This document shows, piece after piece, positions 46,524 to 55,215 of a DNA stretch of 64,000 nt. Every line of letters starts with the position of its first letter. Positions within the stretch are counted from its first letter, which is position 1. Origin of the DNA: JAIESQ01 sp964495375 (GTDB taxonomy: Bacteria > Planctomycetota > Planctomycetia > Pirellulales > JAEUIK01); NCBI GenBank assembly GCA_964495375.1, contig CAZBWM010000020.1:18371-82370 (forward strand). Direction: 5' to 3'. Made by a program: the position numbers and the translations under genes. The notes below the pieces were generated by a model. That model made no database searches. It saw only the letters and a program-made list of their open reading frames with translations, and had not been told where the DNA came from.

Positions 46524-47768
46524 GTGCAGGCATATTTCGTTTCACTAGGCAGCCTCGGGGATACGCTCCCCTTTATCATCTGGGGCCGCGCGCTGGCCGA
46601 CCGCGGTCACGACGTCACGCTGCTGGTCAACGGCCAATATCAGCCGCAAGTCGAGGCCGCCGGCCTGAAGTTCGCCGAGACCCTCACTTCCGCCGAATTT
46701 CTCGAATTCGCCGAGCAACAGCGCACGCAGTCGGCCGCCGAAGCAGGCCGCACCATGGCCCAGATTCTCGTCAAGCAGATTCCTAAGGTCTACGAGTTCC
46801 TCGCCGATCGCTACGTGCCCGGGCAGACAGTCGTGGCCGCGCAGGGTTACGCCTTTGGCGCACGGATCGCGCAGGAAGTGCTCGGCGTTCCGCTGGCCAC
46901 GGTTCACTTGCAGCCCCTTTGGCTGCGCAGCACTTGCGATTCGCCCGACTTCCCCGACTGGTGCCCTCGCCTTGTACCGCGACTGGTCGATCGCGTGGCC
47001 GATCTGGTCGCCGATGGCATCCTCAGCCCCGGCACGAACAAGTTCCGCAGTCAGTTCGGCCTCCCCCCCGTCAAACGGCTGATGAAAAGCTGGTGGAACT
47101 CCCCCACGCGCGTGCTCGGGCTGTTTCCCGACTGGTTTGCCGAACCCCAGCCCGACTGGCCCGCCAAGGTATTGCTCCCCGGCTTTGTGATTGAGCGCGA
47201 GCAGCCACCGCTGTCAGGCGAGTTGGCGGCGTTCGTCAACTCCGGCGAGCCACCGCTGGTATTCACGCAAACCGCGGAAAAGCCCCAAGTCCGCGAGTTC
47301 TTCAAAGTCTCGGCCGAGGTCGCGCGCCGGCTTGGCCGCCGGGCCGTGTTCGTCGCCCCCAACGCCGATCTCGTGCCGACGGGCTTGCCCCCTGAGATTC
47401 TTGTCGTCCGGTTTGCGCCGCTGGCCCAGTTGCTGCCCCGCGCGGTCCTGCACGTGCATCATGGTGGTATCGGCACCATCGCCTACACGCTGGCCGCCGG
47501 CATCCCGCAACTGACCGTGGCCATGGTTTACGACCAGCCAAACAACAGTCAGCGGTTGCTGCGACTGGGGGTGTCGAGCAACCTGAAACCGCGCGCCTAC
47601 CAGCCGGCACGCGTCGAAGCCGAGCTGCGGCGGTTGCTCGAATCGCGGGAGGTGGCCAACCAATGCTCGATGTACGCCGAGCGCATGCGGCACGAGCAGG
47701 GGGTCGCGCGAGCCTGCGACGCGCTCGAAGAACTGGCGTCTGCGGCCGCAACACCGCGGTCGAATTAG
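46524..47768 (+). CDS. GT1-family (UGT/MGT-like) glycosyltransferase, copy 2
   Basis: Paralogue of the glycosyltransferase at 26510-27757. I choose the GTG at 46524, giving VQAYFVSLGSLGDTLPF. This aligns with the first residues of copy 1 and yields 414 residues against 415. Shared blocks include RYVPGQTVVAAQGYAFGARIAQ, split here around VPLATVHLQPLWLRS, the donor site LHVHHGGIGTIAYTLAAGIP and VYDQPNNSQRLLRLG. It is transcribed away from the PKS operon from the same intergenic region. Two similar GT1 enzymes bracketing one lipid cluster could add two sugars in succession, or the same sugar to two products. Confidence 0.92.
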   Translation: MQAYFVSLGSLGDTLPFIIWGRALADRGHDVTLLVNGQYQPQVEAAGLKFAETLTSAEFLEFAEQQRTQSAAEAGRTMAQILVKQIPKVYEFLADRYVPGQTVVAAQGYAFGARIAQEVLGVPLATVHLQPLWLRSTCDSPDFPDWCPRLVPRLVDRVADLVADGILSPGTNKFRSQFGLPPVKRLMKSWWNSPTRVLGLFPDWFAEPQPDWPAKVLLPGFVIEREQPPLSGELAAFVNSGEPPLVFTQTAEKPQVREFFKVSAEVARRLGRRAVFVAPNADLVPTGLPPEILVVRFAPLAQLLPRAVLHVHHGGIGTIAYTLAAGIPQLTVAMVYDQPNNSQRLLRLGVSSNLKPRAYQPARVEAELRRLLESREVANQCSMYAERMRHEQGVARACDALEELASAAATPRSN

Positions 47769-47862
47769 CGCCAGATTTGTCGAATTGACGACGGCAAGAC
47801 TACTATTCAGCTAGTCTCCGCGCGGATCTACCCCGACCACTCGCTCGGCTTGTTGCTATTCA

Positions 47863-48873
47863 ATGTCCGTCTCGCGTCCTGAAGTCGAAGATCAGCGTTA
47901 CGCGCTGCCTGCCTGGCTGGGGTCGGTCGTCGCACATCTCTTGCTAGTGCTGCTGCTGGCAAGCGTGCTGCGCTACTCGCCACCGGGGGCAGCGCACGAA
48001 GCGACCCGCACCATCGGCCTGGCGCTGAAGCACGCCGACGACCAGCGCGAGTACTTCATTGATGAAGAAGACGCCCGCCAGAATGCCCTGTCCCCCACCG
48101 ACGTCACGACCAAAGCCGACGCCTCGGGCGCCAAGAGCGAAAACGCCGCTGCACAGAGCCTCGCCGACGGTCCTCCGAGCGACCCAACTACCTTGTTGCC
48201 GGCGATTGCCAATCCCACCGCGCCGACCATCGGCCCTGGCGCTCCGGCCGCCGGCGGCATGGCTGGCGCCGCGGGGCTCACGGCCGGGCCTGCCCCCAGC
48301 CGCAGCGTCACCAAAGGGCGCACCCGCACCGGCGTTTTCGGCGTCACCGGCGAGGGCTACAAGTTCGTCTACGTTTTCGATCGCTCGGGCAGTATGGGTG
48401 GTTCCGGTCAGTCGTCGTTAGCGGCCGCCAAGCTCGAGCTGTTGGCCAGCATCGATCGGCTCGAGCCGCAGCATCAGTTCCAGATCATTTTCTACAACGA
48501 CCAGCCGGCGGTGCTCGATACCAGTGGCCGCGGCCGGCTCGTCTTCGCGACCGATCAGAACAAAGCGCTCGCTCGCAAATTCATCGCCGGCATCACGGCC
48601 GACGGATCGACCGATCACGAAGATCCGCTGCTGTTGGCGCTGCGGTTGCAGCCCGACGTGATCTTCTTTTTGACCGACGCCGACGAGCCGTCGCTCACGC
48701 CGGCGCAGCTCGAAAAAATTCGCCGCCTCAACGGCGAAATCACGTCGATCAACACCATCGAGTTCGGCATCGGCCCCAACCTGCGCAGCAACAACTTCCT
48801 GATGCAGGTGGCCCGCGAGAACGGTGGGCAGCACGTCTACGTCGACATGCTGCGCCGCGGCCGGCCCGAATAG
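47863..48873 (+). CDS. VWA-domain protein with N-terminal membrane anchor
   Basis: 336 residues: a single TM helix near 18-40 (LGSVVAHLLLVLLLASVL), a long low-complexity linker rich in Ala, Pro, Thr and Gly (about 75-150), then a von Willebrand A domain (about 160-330) with an intact MIDAS motif DRSGSMG (about 173-179). The following GSTDHEDPLLLAL supplies the threonine-type ligand and FFLTDADEP the third. The domain faces the periplasm. The gene leads an operon with exbB and two exbD genes, where a TonB-like energy coupler would normally be expected; no TonB C-terminal domain is visible. A role in transmitting motor energy to an envelope partner is inference. Confidence 0.88.
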   Translation: MSVSRPEVEDQRYALPAWLGSVVAHLLLVLLLASVLRYSPPGAAHEATRTIGLALKHADDQREYFIDEEDARQNALSPTDVTTKADASGAKSENAAAQSLADGPPSDPTTLLPAIANPTAPTIGPGAPAAGGMAGAAGLTAGPAPSRSVTKGRTRTGVFGVTGEGYKFVYVFDRSGSMGGSGQSSLAAAKLELLASIDRLEPQHQFQIIFYNDQPAVLDTSGRGRLVFATDQNKALARKFIAGITADGSTDHEDPLLLALRLQPDVIFFLTDADEPSLTPAQLEKIRRLNGEITSINTIEFGIGPNLRSNNFLMQVARENGGQHVYVDMLRRGRPE

Positions 48874-48883
48874 GAAGGTCGCG

Positions 48884-49963
48884 ATGACAATCTGCCGCGT
48901 GGCCCCCGGAGCACCGATCGCCCCCCTGTTCGCGCTGGCCGCGTTGCTAGTGTCCGCCGCACATGCCGAAGACATCGTCATCTTGAGTAGCCCGACGAAG
49001 AACGAATCGTTCACGCGGCTCTCGGGCGAGGTGGTTGGCTTCACAGGCCGCGGACTGCAACTGCGCGTCAAAGGTGGTCGCGAACTGGAGTATCCGGCCC
49101 TGCAGGTGCTGCGAATCGAATCGCCCCGTTCTCCGCAACAGCTTGCCGGCGATGAGCTTTACCAGCAGGACGATTTCGCCGGCGCCGAAGACAAGTACCG
49201 CGCCGCGCTCGCGCAAGAAAAGCGCGACTGGGTACGTCGCGAGCTCTTGGCGGCCAGTGTCCGCTGCCAGCGCGAGTTGGGCAATTGGCCGGGAGCCTTG
49301 CGAGTTTTCGAGGGGCTCGTCAAATCCGACCCCGATACGTTTTATCTCGCCGTCGCGCCGCTGGCTTGGGAAGGCCCCCGTACGATCGACGCGGCCCCCA
49401 CGATCGAATCGGGCGCCGCCGCGGAAATGATGAAATCGAGCGAAGGCTGGCTGAACGACGGCGCGGCACGACCGCTGCAGTTGATCGCCGCCAGTTGGCA
49501 CCTGGGAACGCCGCGCGATCCCGACGCATTGGCGACCTTTCAGCGATTGGTGCAACCGCCTGCCTCGTATGTTGGTCCGCTGGCCAACCTGCAAGTGCAG
49601 CGGTATCAATTCTCGGCGCTCACCCCGACGACGATCGATCGCTGGGAGCAATTGCTCAGTACGTACGCCCAACCTTGGTGCGCCGGCGGTTGGCACATGA
49701 CTGCCACCGCGGCGTCGCAATTGGGGCTACAAGATCGGGCTGCACTGGCCTGGTTACGTATCCCCGCGCTCTACAGCGATCAGCGACAGCTCGGCGCGCA
49801 AGCCATGCTGGCGGCCGCCGACGCGCTGGCCGCCACCGATCGCACGGCCGAGGCGCGCCGGTTGTGCGAACATGTCGTCGCGCAGTATTCTCGCCTCGAC
49901 GCCGCGCGCGATGCTCAGAAGCGTCTCGACGCGCTGCGCCCCAAGGAAGAGGCCCCGCCGTGA
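48884..49963 (+). CDS. Exported TPR-like protein of the ExbBD operon
   Basis: 359 residues from the ATG at 48884, which has GGAAGG just upstream. A signal peptide ends near SAAHA, residue about 28. Residues 29-85 form a small beta-rich segment (DIVILSSPTKNESFTRLSGE), of the type planctomycete-like surface proteins place before TPRs. The remainder is helical, with TPR-like pairs (LYQQDDFAGAEDKYRAALAQ, AEARRLCEHVVAQYSRLDAA). It probably acts in the periplasm as a scaffold. Its TGA overlaps the GTG start of exbB (GTGA at 49960-49963), so both belong to one operon. Confidence 0.8.
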   Translation: MTICRVAPGAPIAPLFALAALLVSAAHAEDIVILSSPTKNESFTRLSGEVVGFTGRGLQLRVKGGRELEYPALQVLRIESPRSPQQLAGDELYQQDDFAGAEDKYRAALAQEKRDWVRRELLAASVRCQRELGNWPGALRVFEGLVKSDPDTFYLAVAPLAWEGPRTIDAAPTIESGAAAEMMKSSEGWLNDGAARPLQLIAASWHLGTPRDPDALATFQRLVQPPASYVGPLANLQVQRYQFSALTPTTIDRWEQLLSTYAQPWCAGGWHMTATAASQLGLQDRAALAWLRIPALYSDQRQLGAQAMLAAADALAATDRTAEARRLCEHVVAQYSRLDAARDAQKRLDALRPKEEAPP

Positions 49964-50625
49964 CGCATGACTTCTGGAACATCGCCCGCGCCGGCGGCAC
50001 CGTCGGCTACCTGATTCTCATCTTGTCGATCGCCGCGCTGGCGCTGGCCATCGAGCAGGCGATCACGCTGCGCGCCGGCGTGCTCATGCCCGAGGGGCTG
50101 GCCACGCGCGTCCGCGAGCAATTAGCCGCCGGGCAGATCGTCTCCGCCTTGCAACAGTGCAAGTTGCAGCCGAGCGTGCTGTCCCACGTCGTTCAGGCGG
50201 GCTTGAACGAAGCCGACGCCGGCTGGCCGATCGCCGAAAAAGCGATGGAAGACGCCGCCGCCGAACAATCGGCCCGCTTGATGCGCAAGGTCGAGTACTT
50301 GTCGGTGATCGCCAACCTGGCCCCCATGCTGGGGTTGTTGGGCACGGTGATCGGCATGGTCGTCGCCTTTCGCGAAGTCGCCCAATCGCAGGGGGCCGCC
50401 CGAGCCGCCGATCTGGCCGAAGGCATTTACCTGGCGCTGGTCACCACGGTCGAAGGGCTCATCGTGGCGATCCCGACGCTGGGGGTCTTCGCCTGGTTCC
50501 GCAGCCGGGTTGAACAACTCTTCGCCGAAGTGACCGCCCAGGCGCAGCAAGCCACGGCCCCCTTGCGGCGGCAACCGAGCCGCGGTGCGCCACCGCTGCC
50601 GCCGCCGCGCTCGTCGCTGGTGTGA
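49960..50625 (+). CDS. exbB: MotA/TolQ/ExbB proton channel family protein
   Basis: 221 residues from a GTG at 49960, preceded by AAGGAAGAGG. Three TM helices are visible: GGTVGYLILILSIAALALAI near the start, then the two-helix channel core at about 105-135 (LSVIANLAPMLGLLGTVIGM) and 150-185 (GIYLALVTTVEGLIVAIPTL). The NLAPMLGLLGTVIGM and TTVEGLIVAIP segments are the ExbB/TolQ signature. With ExbD it forms a proton-driven motor in the inner membrane. A longer frame is open upstream inside the preceding gene, but it is out of register with any ExbB N-terminus and is a shadow. Confidence 0.94.
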   Translation: MTHDFWNIARAGGTVGYLILILSIAALALAIEQAITLRAGVLMPEGLATRVREQLAAGQIVSALQQCKLQPSVLSHVVQAGLNEADAGWPIAEKAMEDAAAEQSARLMRKVEYLSVIANLAPMLGLLGTVIGMVVAFREVAQSQGAARAADLAEGIYLALVTTVEGLIVAIPTLGVFAWFRSRVEQLFAEVTAQAQQATAPLRRQPSRGAPPLPPPRSSLV

Positions 50626-50662
50626 TTCGCTCGCTTCGTGCCGTCCCAGGAACGCTTCGCCG

Positions 50663-51082
50663 ATGCGCAGTCCGACGAGTCACCGCCGCTCGGCAATCGC
50701 GTTCAACATGACGCCGATGATTGACATCTCGTTTCTGTTGATCATCTTTTTCATTGTCTCGAGCCATCTGGCGCAGCAAGAAGTGCAACTCGAACTCGAT
50801 CTGCCCAAGGCGGCCAGCGGTGACGAAGCCGCCGAAGAGGGCGAGCGCCGGCTGGTGGTCAATCTGTTGCCCGACGGCTCGATCATGGCGGCCGGCCGCG
50901 CGATCGAGTTGCCAGACCTCGCCCAACTGATCGCCGACGAGCGGCGCCGCGCGGGCCCCGACGTCGAAGTCCGCATCCGCGGCGATCGCACCGCCCCGTA
51001 CCAACAAGTCGCGCCGATCCTCGTCGCCTGCACCAAGGCAGGCGTGTGGCGCGTGACGTTTGCCGTTCGCCCACGCGAGTGA
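50663..51082 (+). CDS. exbD: ExbD/TolR biopolymer transport protein, first copy
   Basis: 139 residues from the ATG at 50663. A single N-terminal helix follows the diagnostic NMTPMIDISFLLIIFF, whose Asp is the proton-carrying residue of the ExbBD/TolQR motor. The periplasmic domain (about 45-135) has the usual fold pattern, with VVNLLPDGSIMAAGRAIEL and VEVRIRGDRTAPYQQVAPIL. It follows exbB by 37 bases and is followed by a second, diverged ExbD. It energises an outer-membrane or periplasmic partner. Confidence 0.93.
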   Translation: MRSPTSHRRSAIAFNMTPMIDISFLLIIFFIVSSHLAQQEVQLELDLPKAASGDEAAEEGERRLVVNLLPDGSIMAAGRAIELPDLAQLIADERRRAGPDVEVRIRGDRTAPYQQVAPILVACTKAGVWRVTFAVRPRE

Positions 51083-51122
51083 CTTCGGCACTCAGGCCCG
51101 TTTGAACTACGAGAGCCCGCCC

Positions 51123-51581
51123 ATGCGTCCCCCTTTGCGATCACGCGACGACGCTCGAGCCTTCGACATCAACATGACGCCGATGATCGACGTCGTGTTC
51201 CTGCTCTTGGTGTTCTTCGTCTGCACGACCGACTTTCAGGCAGTCGAAGCCTTGCTGCCAACTCCACTGAAGGCGGCCGGCGCCACCGCGGAAGTCGCCA
51301 CCGCCAAGCCTCCCGAACTTGAAGAGCTCGAAAACGTGGTGATCAAGTTGGGCGTGGTCGACGGCGCGCCGCGTTGGGAGCTGAACGCCCGCGTCTGTCG
51401 CGCGCCGGCCGAAGTGCGCGACACGCTCGCTCGGCTGGCGGCGATCGAGAAGCGGCTGCCGATCGTGCTCGATATCGACGGCGCGGTGCCGCTAGGGGAC
51501 GCGATTGACTTATACGATTGGTGCCGACTGGCCGGCTTCGAGCAGGTGCGCTTCGCGGCGCCCGCCCCGCCGGGGGCTTAG
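51123..51581 (+). CDS. exbD: ExbD/TolR biopolymer transport protein, second copy
   Basis: 152 residues from the ATG at 51123. NMTPMIDVVFLLLVFFVC gives the family helix with its conserved Asp. The periplasmic part differs strongly from the first copy and contains an extra acidic/Ala stretch (about 50-70) before NVVIKLGVVDGAPRWELN. Two diverged ExbD proteins beside one ExbB suggest a heterodimeric rod in the motor, as in some planctomycete and myxobacterial loci. Last gene of the operon. Confidence 0.92.
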   Translation: MRPPLRSRDDARAFDINMTPMIDVVFLLLVFFVCTTDFQAVEALLPTPLKAAGATAEVATAKPPELEELENVVIKLGVVDGAPRWELNARVCRAPAEVRDTLARLAAIEKRLPIVLDIDGAVPLGDAIDLYDWCRLAGFEQVRFAAPAPPGA

Positions 51582-51715
51582 CCTACATTTCTCACAAGCG
51601 TCTAGTTCGTCGCGCCACCGGCGGCCAGCGGAGCGCGTTTATGGTAGCTTGGACCTGAAATGCTGCCGCTTCGCCGCGGTTGGTTTTGTTTGAGAATCCT
51701 CACGAGTAGCCACGC

Positions 51716-53155
51716 ATGCCCAGTCGAAATCTGCGCCTTCTGATGGCCATGTCGATCTTGTCGCTGGCCTGCCTGGGCAATGCCCGGCACAGCCCTTACG
51801 GCGCCACGTACACGCAGGTGTTCGAAGCGATTCATGACAAGTACATCGAGCCGACGGACGAGCAAGCGATGCTCCAGGCGGCGCTCGACGGCATGACCTC
51901 CCGGCTCGACCGCTATTCGTCGTACATCCCGCCCCGCGGCTACCGCGACCTGAAGCAAAACCTCGAACAGCACTTTGCCGGCATCGGCATTCAACTCTCG
52001 TTGGATCCCGATAGCAAGCAGCTCACCGTGCTCACGCCGCTCGTCGGTTCGCCAGCCCACCGCGCAGGCGTGCTGGCCGGCGATCGCATCGTCAAAATCA
52101 ACGATCGCAGCACCGAGGGCTTTTCGGTCGAAGACGCCGCCGACCTGCTCAAGGGCCCCCGCGGCGTGGCCGTGCAGGTGACGGTCGTGCACTCAGGCCA
52201 GACCGAACCCGTCGAGCTGCGGATCGTGCGCGACAATATCGAGATCGAATCGGTGCTGGGCGATTCGCGCAACGCCGATGACACCTGGAACTTCGTCCTC
52301 GCCGAGCACCCGCAGATCGGCTACGTCCGCATCGTTTCGTTCAGCGAGCGGACCGTCGCCGAATTGCAGAAGGCCCTCGAGTCGTACCGTGGTCGCGGCG
52401 TTACAGGACTGATCATCGACCTGCGCAACGACCCCGGCGGCATGTTCGATTCGGCCGTCGATATCTGCGATATGTTCTTACCGGCCGACAAGCTGATCGT
52501 CAGCACGCGACCGCGCGATCCCCAGCAGGAGCGCAAATACTACTCAACCGGCACAGGCCAGTACGTCAGCCTGCCGCTGGTTGTGCTGGTCAATCAGTAC
52601 ACGGCCAGCGCCAGCGAGATTGTCGCGGCCTGCCTGCAAGATCATGGTCGCGCTCAGGTTGTCGGCCAGCGCACCTGGGGCAAGGGGAGCGTCCAACACG
52701 TGCTCAATCTCGAAGGAGGACGCAGTGCCCTGAAGTTGACCGTGGCCACCTACTGGCGCCCCAGCGGCCGCAACATCCACCGGCTGCGTGCTGATGAATC
52801 GGAAAGCCAGCCCTGGGGAGTGATGCCCGACGTCGGTTGCGATCTGCCGCTCGACGCCGAAGCGTTCGAGCGCGTGGTGCGGGCCCGCAACTTGCGCGAC
52901 ATCGTCCGCGGGCCCAAGGGTGGAGGCGCCGAAGCGCTACCGCCGTCGTTGGCTTCGTTCGCGGCCGATGCCGCTCGCGATCCGGTCGATGTCGATCCAC
53001 AGTTGCACAAGGCCTTCGAGCTGCTGACTTCGCCAGCCGATCGCTCGCAGGGAAGCGGTTCGCAAGAAGCCTCCGCACCGGCCGAGTCTTCGCAAGCCGA
53101 ATCGGCGACCACTGCGGAGCCAGCGCCGGTCCCCACGGCCGCGCCCAAGCCGTAA
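51716..53155 (+). CDS. S41-family C-terminal processing protease (CtpA-like)
   Basis: 479 residues: signal peptide or anchor (about 1-22); N-terminal helical segment; PDZ domain (about 85-165) with FAGIGIQLSLD, GSPAHRAGVLAGDRIVKIND; and the S41 catalytic core with LIIDLRNDPGGMFDSAVDI, the nucleophile in NQYTASASEIVAA (about 298) and the Lys of TWGKGSVQ (about 322). The Ser-Lys spacing of about 24 fits the family. The C-terminal 90 residues are Ala/Glu/Ser/Pro-rich. It should degrade or trim envelope proteins in the periplasm. It follows the ExbBD operon after about 135 bases and may be a separate unit. Confidence 0.94.
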   Translation: MPSRNLRLLMAMSILSLACLGNARHSPYGATYTQVFEAIHDKYIEPTDEQAMLQAALDGMTSRLDRYSSYIPPRGYRDLKQNLEQHFAGIGIQLSLDPDSKQLTVLTPLVGSPAHRAGVLAGDRIVKINDRSTEGFSVEDAADLLKGPRGVAVQVTVVHSGQTEPVELRIVRDNIEIESVLGDSRNADDTWNFVLAEHPQIGYVRIVSFSERTVAELQKALESYRGRGVTGLIIDLRNDPGGMFDSAVDICDMFLPADKLIVSTRPRDPQQERKYYSTGTGQYVSLPLVVLVNQYTASASEIVAACLQDHGRAQVVGQRTWGKGSVQHVLNLEGGRSALKLTVATYWRPSGRNIHRLRADESESQPWGVMPDVGCDLPLDAEAFERVVRARNLRDIVRGPKGGGAEALPPSLASFAADAARDPVDVDPQLHKAFELLTSPADRSQGSGSQEASAPAESSQAESATTAEPAPVPTAAPKP

Positions 53156-53443
53156 CGTTCGCCGCGACGTCTTGGGGCCATCGCCAGCCCGCCACGTTGG
53201 TTCGCCGGCAAGCAGTCTTTGCACAAACTTTGCACGTGCCGTGTGAAGCTCTGCTGGTGGCTCACTCCGTGCGGCTTGCGCAAACTTCGTCGGCGGCAGT
53301 GCATAACTCGTTAGCTGCGTGCCAGCAATCGCTGCCATCGACGCCTGCTAGCAAGCTCGTGCGGCGTTTGGCCCCAAACTTGCACCGCTGCGGCTCCCAG
53401 TTGCCCAACCTTCGGTCGCCGGGCATTCAGGGAGTGTTCGACC

Positions 53444-53779
53444 ATGAACAGAATTCGCTTGAGCCGCCCCGTTGTCGTCGAAGTGATCGAATCCTCACAG
53501 CCGGGTGACACCCCCCAAACGCGCGACCTCAACCCTGCGAGTGATCCGATGATTCAACTCGTCATCGACCGTACTGGGCAGGCCCCGGCCCGCGACACGC
53601 GTCGTCAGTCGATCGCCATCTCGCTGTGGTCGGCGTCCGATTCGCCATTCGATCGCTGTGGCCGCATCCGCAACGATCTGGCGCCACCGTTCGAAGGGAC
53701 ACACCCCGCGCAGCCGTCGCCGGGCGAAGATTGGTTCCGCCGTGAAGGGCGCGACGCCGGCACGCAACCGTCGCACTAG
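53444..53779 (+). CDS. Small hypothetical protein, uncertain
   Basis: A 111-residue frame with AGGGAG about eight bases before the ATG. It starts MNRIRLSRPVVVEVIESS and continues with a charged, Pro/Arg-rich sequence lacking membrane segments or recognised domains. The start context is good, but composition is close to what random high-GC sequence gives, so confidence is moderate. The 290 bases before it contain direct repeats of TTTGCAC and AAACTT words but no gene. Confidence 0.42.
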   Translation: MNRIRLSRPVVVEVIESSQPGDTPQTRDLNPASDPMIQLVIDRTGQAPARDTRRQSIAISLWSASDSPFDRCGRIRNDLAPPFEGTHPAQPSPGEDWFRREGRDAGTQPSH

Positions 53780-53811
53780 TCGCAAGCGAATTTAGGCCAC
53801 GTCGCGACGAT

Positions 53812-55038
53812 TTACCCGGGCCACTTCGCGACCGCGCCCGATCGCAGGGACAGGTTCCCCAGGTGCGGTCCCCACACGGCCGCCACGCCCGCTTCGGCCG
53901 GCGCAATCGGCTTCTGCCGGCTGCGGATGCACTCGATCCAGTTGGTCAGGTGCAGCAACTCGCCATCGGGCTGATCGTAGAAATCGGCGCCGCGCGGCCC
54001 GGTCCCCAGCACCAGCTCCCGCGGTTCGAGTTTGCTCCGCCGCTCGGGGATCAGCTCATAACGCCCTCGATCGAGGTACATCGTCCCCTCGGTCCCCATG
54101 AACTCGATCATCGCGGCGTTTCGGGCGCTTGAGAACGTTCCCTCGAAATAGACCTGCGTCTGACGATCGGGATAGTGCACCAGCGTTTGCACGGTGTCGG
54201 GTGTCTCCCACCGACCACCGTCGTTGATGTGGTCGCCGATCGCCGCGGCCGTGGCCGGTTCGCCGAGGTCCAATATCCAGTTGGCGATGTCGATCTGGTG
54301 GGTCATCAAATCGGTGAACAGCCCACCGCCAAAATCCCAAAACCAGCGCCAGTTGCGGAAGCGATACGGCTCGAACGGCTGCTCGGGGGCACTACCGAGA
54401 AATCGCTGCCAGTCAACCTGCTGCCCATCGACGGGCACCGCGCCGGCCTGTGCGCGCGGCTGATTGCGATTCCAGGTGAGATGCACCTTGTGGATCTCGC
54501 CGAGTGTGCCCGCGCGAATCAGGTCGCGCGCCGCCTGCATGTGGGGCATGCTTCGCTGCTGCATGCCGACCTGCACGATCCGCGCGTAGCGATTCTGCGC
54601 TTCGATCACCGCGGGCCCTTCTCCCAAGGCGTGCGTCAGTGGTTTCTCGACGTAAACATCCTTGCCGGCCGCGCAGGCTTCGATTGTCAAAGGCGAGTGC
54701 CAATGATCGGGCGTGGCGATCAGCACGGCGTCGATGTCGGGCCGATCGAGCACGGCTCGATGATCGCCGGTGACCAGCGCCTGCGGATCGGCCAGCTTGC
54801 GGGCGATCTCGAGGTTCTCCTGCCACACATCGCAGACCGCGGCGATGCGAACGTTGGGAACCTTCACGAGCGCTTTGAGTAGATGCCGGCACCGACCACC
54901 GACGCCGATCAAGCCGATGTTGAGCGTGTCGTTGGCCTGGTAGCCGCGGGCCGTTTCGGCCGAGAGCAAGTAAGTTGCTCCGGCTGCCGCTGCACCTAGC
55001 TGGGCCAGAAAGCCGCGCCGGTCGAAGTTGCCGCCCAT
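53812..55038 (-). CDS. Tat-exported Gfo/Idh/MocA-family oxidoreductase
   Basis: 408 residues from the ATG at 55038 (GAGG upstream). The N-terminus is a Tat signal: DRRGFLAQLGAAAAGATYLLS. The Rossmann NAD(P) site follows (NIGLIGVGGRCRHLL), then ATPDHWHSPLTIEACAAGK and the catalytic-loop EKPLTHALGEG typical of the family. The C-terminal substrate domain shows FRNWRWFWDFGGGLFTDLMTHQIDIANWIL, read here in segments. Planctomycetes encode many such exported sugar dehydrogenases. The frame is open to 55233, but that extension is translated from a palindromic repeat and is not part of the protein. Substrate unknown. Confidence 0.92.
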   Translation of the reverse strand: MGGNFDRRGFLAQLGAAAAGATYLLSAETARGYQANDTLNIGLIGVGGRCRHLLKALVKVPNVRIAAVCDVWQENLEIARKLADPQALVTGDHRAVLDRPDIDAVLIATPDHWHSPLTIEACAAGKDVYVEKPLTHALGEGPAVIEAQNRYARIVQVGMQQRSMPHMQAARDLIRAGTLGEIHKVHLTWNRNQPRAQAGAVPVDGQQVDWQRFLGSAPEQPFEPYRFRNWRWFWDFGGGLFTDLMTHQIDIANWILDLGEPATAAAIGDHINDGGRWETPDTVQTLVHYPDRQTQVYFEGTFSSARNAAMIEFMGTEGTMYLDRGRYELIPERRSKLEPRELVLGTGPRGADFYDQPDGELLHLTNWIECIRSRQKPIAPAEAGVAAVWGPHLGNLSLRSGAVAKWPG

Positions 55039-55163
55039 CGAAGTGCCTCGCAACGAGTGCTCATCGCACGGCCGAGGCAAATACAATTTGCAGGGTCCGC
55101 CTGCGCTCGGCCGCGATGTGCCGATCACTCTATCGTGGCCAACGGCGCGTCGCCAGTTCGTGG

Positions 55164-55182
55164 CACGGCCATCCTGGCCGTG
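55164..55182. repeat. REP-like palindrome CACGGCCA-TCC-TGGCCGTG
   Basis: Perfect 8-bp arms around a three-base loop. On the minus strand it translates as part of HGQDGRAT, a peptide I associate with spurious frames in planctomycete intergenic regions. That makes it likely to be an interspersed family rather than a unique site. Confidence 0.7.
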
Positions 55183-55215
55183 TTCTTGAGAAGCGGCTCT
55201 GCGGCCTGTCATGTT

